Of a stretch of 30,567 bases of DNA, positions 6,157 through 13,981 are shown in pieces. The notes below the pieces were generated by a model. That model was not told the origin of the DNA. It saw only the letters and a list, made by a program, of their open reading frames with translations, and ran no database searches. A program made the position numbers and the translations under genes. Origin of the DNA: a virus; the IMG/VR virus record IMGVR_UViG_3300037165_000008, positions 1 through 30,567 of that record, one strand, 5' to 3'. Each line of letters starts with the position of its first letter. Position 1 is the first letter of the stretch.

Positions 6157-7146
6157 TTGAACGAAGCCAGCCTGGCTGACGGCGGTGGCGCCGGAGAGTC
6201 AGAGAATACCGGCATCGCGGTTGACCTCGATGCTGAGGACGGCAAGGCCGTCGTACGACAGAAGCCCCGCAGCGCAACCCCCAAACCGACTGAGGGGCGC
6301 TACAACCCGGACGCTCTCTCGAAAGAGATGAAAAAGCGCCTTGAGCGCCAGGCCCGCGGTTTCAACCAGCAGATCGCAGACCAGCAGGCCGCGCACCAGC
6401 GCGAGCTGGCCGAAATCCGTGGTCGCCTTGACAAGCTCTCAGTGAACCGTGAGGACGTCCCGGCCGGCGACGACGCGGCGCATTCGGAAGCCATGGAAAA
6501 ACTGCAGGCCGACCTCGAGGAAGCGCAGGAGCGCGGCGACTCGAAGGCGGTTGCCAAGATCACGCGCGACATGTCCTCTCTCGAGGGCAAGTATTGGGCA
6601 GCCAAGGCCTCCAAGGCCGGCGTCCAGGAGAATCGCAACGGCCAGCAGCAGGCGGCGGCGCAACCCGCCGCTCAAACCAAGCCGACCAAGGCCGGCGCCA
6701 AATGGGCCAAAGCCAACGCCGATTGGTGGAACGACACCACGGATCCGACTGCGTGCGGCGCTCGTGCGTTGGCCAATTCGCTGTATGCGACCTTCAAGGC
6801 GGACGGCGATGACATTGAGAGCGACGAGCTCTACGAGAAAATCCGCAAGGAGGTCCAGAAGCGCTTTCCGGAGGTCCAGACATTCTCGACGCTGCGCTCT
6901 CGGCAGTCGCAGCTTGACGATGACGACGATCCGGAAACCGCAGGCGACGACGACCCAGCGCCGCAGAACCGCCGGGGGCCGCCCAGCCTGCCGAACCGCG
7001 GCGACGTGCCGCGCCGGCAGAACCTGCAAACCCTGACCCAGGCGGATATCGCCACGATGCGTCAGGTCAATCTGGACCCCAACAACAACAAGCACGTCCT
7101 GCAGTTCATCCGGTCGAAGCAGGAAGTTGCGGAGAATGAAGCATGA
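6157..7146 (+). CDS. Putative head scaffolding protein
   Basis: This 329-residue protein is highly charged and helical. It has an acidic, disordered N-terminus, a coiled-coil-rich stretch at about residues 55-160 (for example QIADQQAAHQRELAEIRGRL), an Ala/Gln linker, a more conserved block near 181-240 with AKANADWWNDTTD, and an acidic tract DDDDDPETAGDDDP. Composition, length and place, two genes before the decoration-like and capsid genes, fit the internal scaffolds of podovirus-like phages, which guide capsid assembly and then leave the head. The start is a TTG with AGGAG six bases upstream. No protease motif is seen. Assignment is by context and composition, not by a specific signature. 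Confidence 0.65.
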   Translation: MNEASLADGGGAGESENTGIAVDLDAEDGKAVVRQKPRSATPKPTEGRYNPDALSKEMKKRLERQARGFNQQIADQQAAHQRELAEIRGRLDKLSVNREDVPAGDDAAHSEAMEKLQADLEEAQERGDSKAVAKITRDMSSLEGKYWAAKASKAGVQENRNGQQQAAAQPAAQTKPTKAGAKWAKANADWWNDTTDPTACGARALANSLYATFKADGDDIESDELYEKIRKEVQKRFPEVQTFSTLRSRQSQLDDDDDPETAGDDDPAPQNRRGPPSLPNRGDVPRRQNLQTLTQADIATMRQVNLDPNNNKHVLQFIRSKQEVAENEA

Positions 7147-7796
7147 GCCGCACCCTCCCAAGAGCCGATGTAGGCAGCGCCGATATCAACGAAACGGCGT
7201 CCCGCGCCCGCGCGAACGCCCCAGAATTTGCCCGTCAGGCGCGTCAGAACCGCAGCAAGACTGCGGACGGCGGCATTCATGCCGTCAAGCGCGCCGTCGC
7301 CAAGAGTCGCGTACAGGAGGCCGCAGCGGCCACTGAAGTCGCGCTCCCTCCGGCGAAACGATGGATGAAAGCCTCCGCTCTACCGAGCATCCCCGCACCG
7401 CCAGGGTATTACCTTGAATGGGTGCGCAGGGACAACTCGGTGCGCGGTGATTGTGAAAACCTGGTCGCGCATCTCTCAGAAGGCTGGGAAATTGCCAGGA
7501 AGTCCGACTTCCCCGGCAAGTTCTTACCGACCCAGCGCGTCTCCGACCACGGTGAATGTATCGGTAATGCCAGTTCGATCCTCATGAAACTGCCATTGGC
7601 GATGAAGCAAGAACGCGATGCGTACTACCGCAACCAGCGTGACCGCGCGACGAAATCTGTAGGTATGGCCGATCCCGCCCCCGAGGGTGTATCGCACCAT
7701 TCCATGCCGATCGTCGAGGACACGAATCAGGTGCGGGTGGCCATGCGAGCCGGCAAGGCGCGCAGAGCCCCGGTACGGGTCGCGGACGATGCTTGA
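7143..7796 (+). CDS. Conserved accessory head protein
   Basis: The ATG overlaps the scaffold stop as ATGA. The 217-residue product has a basic, disordered N-terminus and a central block PPGYYLEWVRRDNSVRGD followed by a region ending LSEGWEIARKSDFP. A 'P-G-(Y)-x-x-x-W-V-x-x-D' pattern followed by a 'GWE/GYE' phrase is found in small proteins that sit between scaffold and capsid genes in podovirus-like phages, where the role is unknown. A second segment (KLPLAMKQERDAYYRN) is helical. It is probably a minor virion or assembly protein. Confidence 0.55.
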   Translation: MSRTLPRADVGSADINETASRARANAPEFARQARQNRSKTADGGIHAVKRAVAKSRVQEAAAATEVALPPAKRWMKASALPSIPAPPGYYLEWVRRDNSVRGDCENLVAHLSEGWEIARKSDFPGKFLPTQRVSDHGECIGNASSILMKLPLAMKQERDAYYRNQRDRATKSVGMADPAPEGVSHHSMPIVEDTNQVRVAMRAGKARRAPVRVADDA

Positions 7797-7821
7797 TTGC
7801 CGTTAACCCGGAGACCTTCTC

Positions 7822-8421
7822 ATGACCAACCTCAATTCTCCCGCTGGTTTGCTGCCGCTTCGGCACGCGAACGGCGGCACGATGCGGACCAACCGGTATT
7901 ATATTGCCGGCGGTCTGGCGTCCAATATCTACCGCGGTTCCGCCGTGGTGGCGACAGGCACCAGCAAGCAGATCAACGTGGCGAGCGCCGCCTCGACGAC
8001 TCTGCTGATCGGCGTGTTCAAGGGCTGCTTCTACGTCGATGCCGGCAACAACACGCAGTTCCGTCCCTACTGGGGCACGGGTCAGACGATCGCCGCGGGT
8101 TCCATTGTGGAAGCCGAAGTGTTCGATGACCCGAACATGCTGTACGCGATCCAGGTCTCCGGCGCGGCCGGCCTGGTTGCGGCGAACGTCGGCCTGCTCG
8201 CCAATCTGGTGATCGGCACCGGCTCAACCCTCACCGGCAACAGCGCCGACCAGCTCGACCAGACCACGATCGGCTCTGGCGCTCAACTGCGCATCGAAGA
8301 ACTGCAGCAGGTTTCTTCGCCGCAGCAGGCGGGTTCTCTCAACCAGTACGGGCAGTACGCGAAGGCAGTCGTCAGATTCGCCATCGGCCAGTTCATCCCG
8401 ACCAGCTTGGTGCCGGCGTAA
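7822..8421 (+). CDS. Capsid decoration-like protein
   Basis: The 199-residue protein is beta-rich and nearly without charge clusters. Its pattern is familiar from genes placed just before the capsid gene in podovirus-like phages: start with a SPAGLLPLRHANGG phrase, then YYIAGGLASNIYRGS, a strand pair ending in LIGVFKGCFYVD, FRPYWGTG, and EVFDDPNMLYAIQ. Proteins of this kind are reported as structural, most likely decoration or head-surface proteins. GGAG at 7810-7813 precedes the ATG. The gene lies 32 bases before the capsid gene. The virion role is likely; the exact location is inference. Confidence 0.6.
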   Translation: MTNLNSPAGLLPLRHANGGTMRTNRYYIAGGLASNIYRGSAVVATGTSKQINVASAASTTLLIGVFKGCFYVDAGNNTQFRPYWGTGQTIAAGSIVEAEVFDDPNMLYAIQVSGAAGLVAANVGLLANLVIGTGSTLTGNSADQLDQTTIGSGAQLRIEELQQVSSPQQAGSLNQYGQYAKAVVRFAIGQFIPTSLVPA

Positions 8422-8453
8422 GCCGCGCCTCCAGCCAACAGGAGTAACTGACC

Positions 8454-9359
8454 ATGACAATTTTACGAAGCGACCAACGCAAGCAGCTCCAGCAGGGGCT
8501 GAATGCGGTAGTGGGCCTCAATTACAACGAGTGGCCCCAGCTCTGGAAGGATATCTTCACGGAGGAAGGCTCGGAGAAGGCGTACGAGGAGGACGTCCTG
8601 ATGTCGACCCTGGGTGCCGCCCAGGACAAGGCCGAAGGCGCCGCCATCGAGTACGACGACATGTACGAAACGTATGTGTCGCGCTACCAGCACAGCACGA
8701 TCGTCAAGGCGGTGGCCATCACCGAGGAAGCGGTTGAGGATAACCTGTACCTTTCGATGGGCGCGAAGATCGCTGCGGCGATGACGCGCGCCATGATGTA
8801 CACGAAGGAAGTCCGGCGCGCGGACGTGCTGAACTACGCGACTGCCGCCACGAACGTCGGCGGCGACGGTGTGCCGCTGCTTTCGACGGTCCATCCGCTG
8901 GCCAACGGCGGCTTTCTTTCGAACACGCTGGCGACCAACGCGCAGCTCTCGGAAGCGGCCATCGAACAGCTCAGCATCCAGATCGGTGATTGGACGGACG
9001 AGCGTGGCATTCCGATCCGCACGATGGTCAAGAAGATGATAATTCCGACGGCGCTGCAGTACGTGGCCGCTCGCATCCTCATGACCCCGTACCAGCCGGA
9101 CACGGGCGACAACAACATCAATGCGTTGTTCAAGCTCGGAACGATCCGCGACGGCTTTTCGGTGAATCGCTACATCAGCGATCCGACAAGCTGGTTCCTC
9201 ATTACCGACATTCCGGACGGCCTGAAGGCTTTCCGGCGTCGCGCGCTGAAGAAGGGCCTCGAGGGCGACTTCGAGACCGGAAACCTGCGGTACAAGCTGT
9301 CGGAACGGTACAGCCAGGGCTGGACCAATCCGCGCGGGTGCGCCGGCTCAGGGTTCTAA
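8454..9359 (+). CDS. Major capsid protein (HK97 fold, gpT-like)
   Basis: The 301-residue protein matches the Mu gpT-like major head subunit family. Signs are the N-terminal GLNAVVGLNYNEWPQLW, then an acidic EEDVLMSTLGAAQ, the phrase EGAAIEYDDMYETYVSRY, TEEAVEDNLYLSM, GGDGVPLLSTVHPLANGG near residue 143, and the late DPTSWFLITD. No long N-terminal delta domain is present, which agrees with a separate scaffold gene. It forms the icosahedral shell. AGGAG at 8440-8444 sets the start. A strong GC hairpin follows the stop codon by about 20 bases. Confidence 0.9.
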   Translation: MTILRSDQRKQLQQGLNAVVGLNYNEWPQLWKDIFTEEGSEKAYEEDVLMSTLGAAQDKAEGAAIEYDDMYETYVSRYQHSTIVKAVAITEEAVEDNLYLSMGAKIAAAMTRAMMYTKEVRRADVLNYATAATNVGGDGVPLLSTVHPLANGGFLSNTLATNAQLSEAAIEQLSIQIGDWTDERGIPIRTMVKKMIIPTALQYVAARILMTPYQPDTGDNNINALFKLGTIRDGFSVNRYISDPTSWFLITDIPDGLKAFRRRALKKGLEGDFETGNLRYKLSERYSQGWTNPRGCAGSGF

Positions 9360-9377
9360 CATCAACCTCAACGCCAA

Positions 9378-9401
9378 GGGGCCGGCAATCGTGCCGGCCC
9401 C
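9378..9401 (+). terminator. GC-rich hairpin after the capsid gene
   Basis: GGGGCCGGCA and TGCCGGCCCC form a perfect 10-base-pair stem with an ATCG loop, centred about 30 bases after the capsid stop. There is no T-run after it, so efficient intrinsic termination is doubtful. It may be a partial terminator, a pause site, or a 3' mRNA-stabilising structure that raises capsid output relative to downstream genes. Confidence 0.55.
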
Positions 9402-9442
9402 ATCTGCGGATGGTCTCAAGACCGCTCAACTAGGAGCTTCCA

Positions 9443-10447
9443 ATGCCCAATTTGTCACGACACAATACTTCGCGCGCTGGCCGTCAATTCCAAGGCTCGG
9501 CGCAGCATGCCGCTTACGAAGGCGGCAAGGACGGGATTGAAACCCCGCCAACGTACATCTGGCGCCCGAAGGGCTACCTTGCCATCACTTTCACGGGCGT
9601 TCTGGCTGCCGGCGTTTCGGCTGCAACGCTGACCGGCAACTGGGCCCCGCCGACGGGCTACTACAACGTCACGCTGTCCAATGGCCAGGTGGTCAATGCG
9701 TGGTTGGTTCAGGGTTCGACCGCGGTCGTGTTCTACCAGCAGTTGCCGCTTGCCGGCCAGACGCTGGCCACGGTCAACACGGTCTCCGCTGTCACCGCGA
9801 GCGCGGTTGTCGCTGGCGTCCCGCCGATCGTCGGCGCGGCGACTCAGGTCGCGGCCTCGCAGGCGATCACCGCCGGCAACAACGCAGTGCTGAACGGGAC
9901 GCTGCTGGCGCTTATCACGTCCGGCTTCCCGGTCAACATCAACGGCATCACGTTCAACGGCTCGATCGTCACGGTCAACGGCACGGCGTACACGCCAGCG
10001 ATTTACCCCGACGTGCCGCGCAACGTGGTCGGCGCCTGGACGACGTCCAGCACTGTCAAGGTGTCTGGCTTCGACCTGTACGGCCTGCCGATGACCGAGA
10101 CCCAGACGGGAACCTCGTTCACCGGCAAGAAGGCATTCGCCGTCGTCACGAGCATTAGCAGCACGGCGTCGATCACCGCAGCGACCTTCGGGTTCGGCAA
10201 CGTCATCGGCATTCCGTTCTGTGTCGTCACCGGGGACTTCTTGGGCGCGGTATTCAACGACAACGTCGAAACCTCCGGCACGTTCGTCCAAGCGGACTTG
10301 ACGTACCCGGCGACCACCAGCACAGGGGACCCTCGCGGCACCTACGTTCCGGCCGGTACGCTGAATGGCGCCAAGTTCTTCAATACCGAGATCCGGGTGT
10401 ACGACACGGCTTCGGAGATTGGGTCCTTCGGCCAGCTCCCTGCTTAA
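9443..10447 (+). CDS. Virion structural protein, probable head decoration
   Basis: This 334-residue protein is beta-rich, with many Thr/Val/Ala strands. It has the phrase DVPRNVVGAWT near residue 190, YGLPMTETQTGTSFTGKKAF, FGFGNVIGIPF and a late GDPRGTYVPAG. This order is shared by proteins encoded immediately after the capsid gene in podovirus-like phages, where it is found in virions. The 40-residue N-terminus is polar and may be flexible. The ribosome binding site and start, AGGAGCTTCCAATG at 9432-9445, are base-for-base identical to those of the lipoprotein gene. It is placed between two GC hairpins, so it may be produced at a different level from its neighbours. Confidence 0.6.
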   Translation: MPNLSRHNTSRAGRQFQGSAQHAAYEGGKDGIETPPTYIWRPKGYLAITFTGVLAAGVSAATLTGNWAPPTGYYNVTLSNGQVVNAWLVQGSTAVVFYQQLPLAGQTLATVNTVSAVTASAVVAGVPPIVGAATQVAASQAITAGNNAVLNGTLLALITSGFPVNINGITFNGSIVTVNGTAYTPAIYPDVPRNVVGAWTTSSTVKVSGFDLYGLPMTETQTGTSFTGKKAFAVVTSISSTASITAATFGFGNVIGIPFCVVTGDFLGAVFNDNVETSGTFVQADLTYPATTSTGDPRGTYVPAGTLNGAKFFNTEIRVYDTASEIGSFGQLPA

Positions 10448-10453
10448 CCTCGA

Positions 10454-10475
10454 GGGGCGGGACTGACACCGCCCC
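10454..10475 (+). terminator. Second GC-rich hairpin, no T-run
   Basis: GGGGCGG at 10454-10460 pairs with CCGCCCC at 10469-10475 around an eight-base loop, directly after the stop of the structural protein gene and before the AGGAG of the next gene. As with the hairpin after the capsid gene, no T-run follows. A role in mRNA end protection or partial termination is possible. Confidence 0.45.
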
Positions 10476-10492
10476 GAATGTAGGAGACGCCA

Positions 10493-11026
10493 ATGCGATC
10501 ACCCCTTCTCGTAGCACAGGCTGCCGCGGGACCGTCCGCATGGCAGCGTGTGGACTTCCAGCAGCGCCCTTTCGTCGAGGGCCTGTTTTGCTCCCTCAGC
10601 GAAGATGCCAACGCGATCACGTTTCAGGTCGAACACACGCCAGACAATCCGGATACGTTCGTTTATTACACCGCCGTACGCGCCGGCACGGTGCTGACTC
10701 TCACGTTCGCCAGCCCGCACGGCCTGGTGACGGGGGATGCGGTCACGATCAACAACAGTGTTCTGTGGAACGGCCAGTATACCGTTGCGTCGACCCCCAG
10801 CACGACGACCCTGACCGTGACGGTGGCCAACAGTGGCGTGACGGTGGATCAGCCGATCGCGCGCGCCGCGCTCTGCCGCGTGTTCGTCGATGCCGTGATC
10901 GCCTCCAAGACGGCGAAAATCTACGGCAGCAACTTGGTGCCCGTCCTCGCGTCGCGCATCAACAACACGGCCTGGACTGCCGGGACGTCGTACTTGGAGA
11001 TCGTGCAGGGCCACGCAAGGGGATAG
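10493..11026 (+). CDS. Small beta-rich virion protein candidate
   Basis: The 177-residue product has an N-terminal phrase AWQRVDFQQRPF, then a beta-sandwich-like core of Thr/Val strands (TVLTLTFASPHGLVTGDAV) with an embedded TVASTPSTTTLTVTVA hairpin, and a polar C-terminus. The 'SPHGL.TGD.V' pattern is common in repeated domains of phage structural proteins and suggests a surface or neck-associated beta domain. AGGAG at 10482-10486 is well spaced from the ATG. Between the decoration-like gene and the connector gene, it is most likely a minor head or neck protein. Confidence 0.5.
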   Translation: MRSPLLVAQAAAGPSAWQRVDFQQRPFVEGLFCSLSEDANAITFQVEHTPDNPDTFVYYTAVRAGTVLTLTFASPHGLVTGDAVTINNSVLWNGQYTVASTPSTTTLTVTVANSGVTVDQPIARAALCRVFVDAVIASKTAKIYGSNLVPVLASRINNTAWTAGTSYLEIVQGHARG

Positions 11027-11029
11027 CCC

Positions 11030-11746
11030 GTGACCATAGCGGGCGTCTACACCCCTTTTGCGCCGGACATAGCGTACCTGTTCGACGAAGCCTTCGAGCG
11101 CGCCGGCATTGCGCCGGAAGCGATCGGCCAGGGGCACATCGACAGCGCGATCCGATCGGTCACGTTCATGCTCAATTCCGAGTGGCATACGCTCGGAATC
11201 AGGCAATGGATGATTCAGGACGCGACCGTGACGACCGTGCTGGGTGTCAACACGTTCGTCCTGCCGATCGGCGGCATCGACATATTTGACGCGGTCCTTC
11301 TGCGCAACGGTGCGGCGACGCCGATCAACCGCATGAGCCCGGCGGAGTACCTCGAGATCCCGGTCAAGACCCAGACTGGCAGGCCCGATCGGTACTACGT
11401 CCAGCGCCTGTACAATCAGTCGAATGTGTTTCTCTGGCGCACTCCGGAGAATTCGACCGATCAGATCGTCTACAAGTATTTCCAGCAGATGAGCGTGCCA
11501 GGATCCATGTCCAACACGCTGCAGATGCCGCCGCACGTCATCGAGGCCTTCTGTTCTGGGCTCGCCGCGAAGCTTGCGCTGAAGTTCAATCCGGCGAAGT
11601 ACCAGCTTCTCAACGGCATCTACTTGGGTCCTGCGATGGATCCGACTGTACCGAGGGGTATGCTGGGCGCCGCACTGATGGAGGACCGTGACAGGTCCGA
11701 CGTCCAGCTTACCGTCATGTTGAATACCCGAGGAGGATCCCGATGA
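11030..11746 (+). CDS. Head-tail connector, P22 gp4-like
   Basis: The 238-residue protein is mostly helical at both ends with a beta middle. It shows the pattern of gp4-type connectors (packaged-DNA stabilisation proteins): LFDEAFERAGIAPEAIG near the N-terminus, a W-x-x-x-G-x-x-x-W step (EWHTLGIRQW), a VNTFVLPIGGIDIFD strand, and helices around EAFCSGLAAKLALKFNP. This protein would bind below the portal ring and hold DNA in the filled head. The start is a GTG, four bases after the preceding stop. The portal gene itself is not in the window. Confidence 0.7.
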   Translation: MTIAGVYTPFAPDIAYLFDEAFERAGIAPEAIGQGHIDSAIRSVTFMLNSEWHTLGIRQWMIQDATVTTVLGVNTFVLPIGGIDIFDAVLLRNGAATPINRMSPAEYLEIPVKTQTGRPDRYYVQRLYNQSNVFLWRTPENSTDQIVYKYFQQMSVPGSMSNTLQMPPHVIEAFCSGLAAKLALKFNPAKYQLLNGIYLGPAMDPTVPRGMLGAALMEDRDRSDVQLTVMLNTRGGSR

Positions 11747-12063
11747 GTCTTATCAATGCGAAAACCCGCTTTGCGGTCGATGATGCGGACGGTCGCGTGT
11801 TCTGCTACGTCACCAGTCGCTACTTTCAGCCAGTTGGAGAGCAAACGCTTCCCGATGGCACATGGGACATGGCGAAAGTCAAAGCGCTCATTTTGGCCGG
11901 AGAAACGATCGAGACCGCGCTTATCAGCGCCCCGGGACCTGCGCCCGACAAAGTCGCGCAGGCCAACGCAGATTTTGAGGCAGCGGTTCAGGCTGCCATA
12001 GCGCTGCGCGAGACCGAGGCCGCGCTGGCGCCGCAGCCGGGCGGAGCGCCCCCGGCGGCGTAA
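11743..12063 (+). CDS. Small hypothetical protein in the neck module
   Basis: The 106-residue product starts in an ATGA overlap with the connector gene, and GAGGA at 11731-11735 precedes it. The first 60 residues are mixed and contain DDADGRVFCYVTSRYFQP and LPDGTWDMAKVKALILAG; the rest is an alanine-rich helix ending in a proline-rich tail. No family is recognised. Position between two neck genes suggests a role in neck or tail assembly. Confidence 0.5.
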   Translation: MSLINAKTRFAVDDADGRVFCYVTSRYFQPVGEQTLPDGTWDMAKVKALILAGETIETALISAPGPAPDKVAQANADFEAAVQAAIALRETEAALAPQPGGAPPAA

Positions 12064-12071
12064 CGTAGGCC

Positions 12072-12647
12072 ATGCCGGGCGCCAAATACGCATGGGGTAG
12101 AGTTGCCTGGGGCGATTGCCAACGCTGCGGGCTTCGATTCCTTTTGATGGATTTGGTGTTCGACGGTTACATGCCGGGCTTGCGGGTGTGCGTGGATTGC
12201 TACGATCCGCGCCATCCGCAGGAATTCCTGCAGGACGTGACCGACCCGGTGGCGCTGTGGAAGCCGGCGCCGGACAACGTGCAGTTTACCGCTCCGGTTC
12301 TGACCTGCTCGTCTGGCCTTGCCATCCCGGTCGTGTTGAACTGGACCGTCGCTGACTTCCAGGCCTACACCGTCGGCGGGTACACGGTGTACCGCGCGCC
12401 CCAGTCAACCGGCGTATTCGTGGCGCTGGCGACCTTCAAGAACACGGAGAACCTGTTCGCCAATGGCCAGCCGCCAATCGGCCAGACGCTCACGTATTCT
12501 GACGCCACGGCGGCGCATGCGACCGCGTACCTGTATTACGTCCAGGCATTCTCGCTGACCGACAGCACGGTGACGGGCCCGGCGCCGATCGATCCGCCGA
12601 TCCCGTACGTCGTGCCTTCCAACACCTTGACGATTACGCCCACATGA
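12072..12647 (+). CDS. Zinc-ribbon plus Fn3-like virion protein
   Basis: The 191-residue protein joins two modules. Residues 1-52 form a zinc ribbon with Cys16/Cys19 and Cys40/Cys43 (CQRCG ... CVDC), followed by DPRHPQEF, a phrase I know from short phage proteins near neck genes. Residues from about 75 on look like a fibronectin III domain with VVLNWTVADFQAYTVGGYTV and a closing YYVQAFSLTD strand. The ribbon probably anchors it to the neck, and the Fn3 domain could extend from it or bind sugars weakly. The stop overlaps the first adaptor gene as ATGA. The fusion order is visible; the neck role is inference. Confidence 0.6.
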   Translation: MPGAKYAWGRVAWGDCQRCGLRFLLMDLVFDGYMPGLRVCVDCYDPRHPQEFLQDVTDPVALWKPAPDNVQFTAPVLTCSSGLAIPVVLNWTVADFQAYTVGGYTVYRAPQSTGVFVALATFKNTENLFANGQPPIGQTLTYSDATAAHATAYLYYVQAFSLTDSTVTGPAPIDPPIPYVVPSNTLTITPT

Positions 12648-13981
12648 TCGGCTTTACCTATGCGCAGCTCCTTCAGGCCATGCAGGACTGGCCAGAGAAT
12701 CAAGGCGCCAATTACATCGGCAACATCCCGCGATTTGTCGAGCTGGGCGAGCTGCGCCTTGTGCGAGACCTCGACCTTGAGATATTCGACGTCACCGACA
12801 CGCTGTACCTTGCGGCAGGCCAGAACACGCTGGCGAAGCCACCTGAGCTGCTTCAGCTTCGCACCATGCGTTACGGCAACGTGCTGGATTTCGTCGCCGG
12901 AGACCCGTCATTCTCAGACGTCGTGATGCTGCTGCACATGGATGGCACGTCCGGCTCGAGCGCTTTCGTTGATTCGAGCGGTTACGGCTACGCCATGACC
13001 TCAAGCGGAGCTGCGATTACGGCTTTGAATGCCTACTTCGGTTCTGGCGCGGCGAATTTCACGGCGACGAACCAATATATTCAGAGCCCCTCGTTTGCGA
13101 TCAACGCGCCGCAGGATTTGAGCCAAGGGGATTTTACGGTCGAGTGCTGGATCAACCCGATGGCGCTCGCAAATGGCTATTTCTTGGGTGTGGGCACGAT
13201 TGCCAACTCCGACGGGATCTACCTCGAGGCGCTGTCGAACGGCACCATCACGGCGACCTTGTACACAGGCGCGGGCACGCAGACGCTCAATTCCAACACC
13301 GTGACCTATGCGGCGAATGCTTGGGCGCATGTGGCTTTCGTGTCCTACAACGGCGCCGGTTCCTTGTACATCAACGGTATTTTCGTCGGCACGGCGATGA
13401 ATTCCCAATTCCCGATCAGCATGGCTGGCAGCGTTTGGGTGGGCAACTCAAGCTCTGGTGGCACCGGGTTTGTGGGACTGGTGGATGAACTTCGGATCAC
13501 CGCCGGGCTTGCCCGCTACACGGCAAACTTCACGCCGCCGAGCGGACCGTTTCCCGGGTCCAGCGCGCCGATCATTACGACCGGGATGAAGGCCCCGACC
13601 TACAAACGCGCATTCGATTACCTGCGCAACTTCGGCAACAATCCAGCGGTAACAGGTCCGCCTCGTTATTACGCCGAACAGGACAGCAACACATGGCTTC
13701 TGTCGGCCTATGCCGATCAGAACTATGGAATCGTTGTGCGTTACCTCATGAGGCCGTTGTCGGTCGTCGTACTTGGTTCAAGCTGGCTTGCCGACCGATG
13801 CGGCGACCTTCTGTTGCTTACTTCCCTGATGGAGGCCGAGCATTACCTGAAGGGTGACGATCGCTTCGGGGACCTGGAACAGGACTACAAGATGAAGCTC
13901 CAGATCGCCAAGGCGGAGCTGCGCAACTCGACCCGCCAGGGTGACTATTCGCCCGTTAAATCAGCGGCGATGCCCGCATGA
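12644..13981 (+). CDS. Adaptor protein split by a LamG domain (copy A)
   Basis: The 445-residue protein has three parts. Residues 1-80 (GFTYAQLLQAMQDWPENQG, then an ELGELRLVRDLDLE helix) and residues 315-445 (GPPRYYAEQDSNTWLL, ending with RQGDYSPVK) together match short adaptor proteins that form the ring between portal/connector and nozzle. Between them, residues about 88-304 form a laminin-G/concanavalin-like domain with DVVMLLHMDG, FTVECW, AWAHVAF, LYINGIF and GLVDELRI. Removing it leaves about 225 residues, the usual size of the adaptor. The insert points outward if the fold is kept, and could bind glycans or protein. Start and stop are ATGA overlaps with both neighbours. Confidence 0.75.
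   Translation: MIGFTYAQLLQAMQDWPENQGANYIGNIPRFVELGELRLVRDLDLEIFDVTDTLYLAAGQNTLAKPPELLQLRTMRYGNVLDFVAGDPSFSDVVMLLHMDGTSGSSAFVDSSGYGYAMTSSGAAITALNAYFGSGAANFTATNQYIQSPSFAINAPQDLSQGDFTVECWINPMALANGYFLGVGTIANSDGIYLEALSNGTITATLYTGAGTQTLNSNTVTYAANAWAHVAFVSYNGAGSLYINGIFVGTAMNSQFPISMAGSVWVGNSSSGGTGFVGLVDELRITAGLARYTANFTPPSGPFPGSSAPIITTGMKAPTYKRAFDYLRNFGNNPAVTGPPRYYAEQDSNTWLLSAYADQNYGIVVRYLMRPLSVVVLGSSWLADRCGDLLLLTSLMEAEHYLKGDDRFGDLEQDYKMKLQIAKAELRNSTRQGDYSPVKSAAMPA

Noticed and set aside
9378-9401. Strong intrinsic terminator after the capsid gene
   Set aside because: The stem is perfect but no T-run follows, and structural genes continue directly downstream. It is kept as a hairpin with uncertain function.
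10499-11536. Long open frame on the minus strand (345 codons)
   Set aside because: It covers three plus-strand genes with good ribosome binding sites and recognisable products. The protein is Arg/His/Asp-rich in the way typical of antisense frames in GC-rich DNA.
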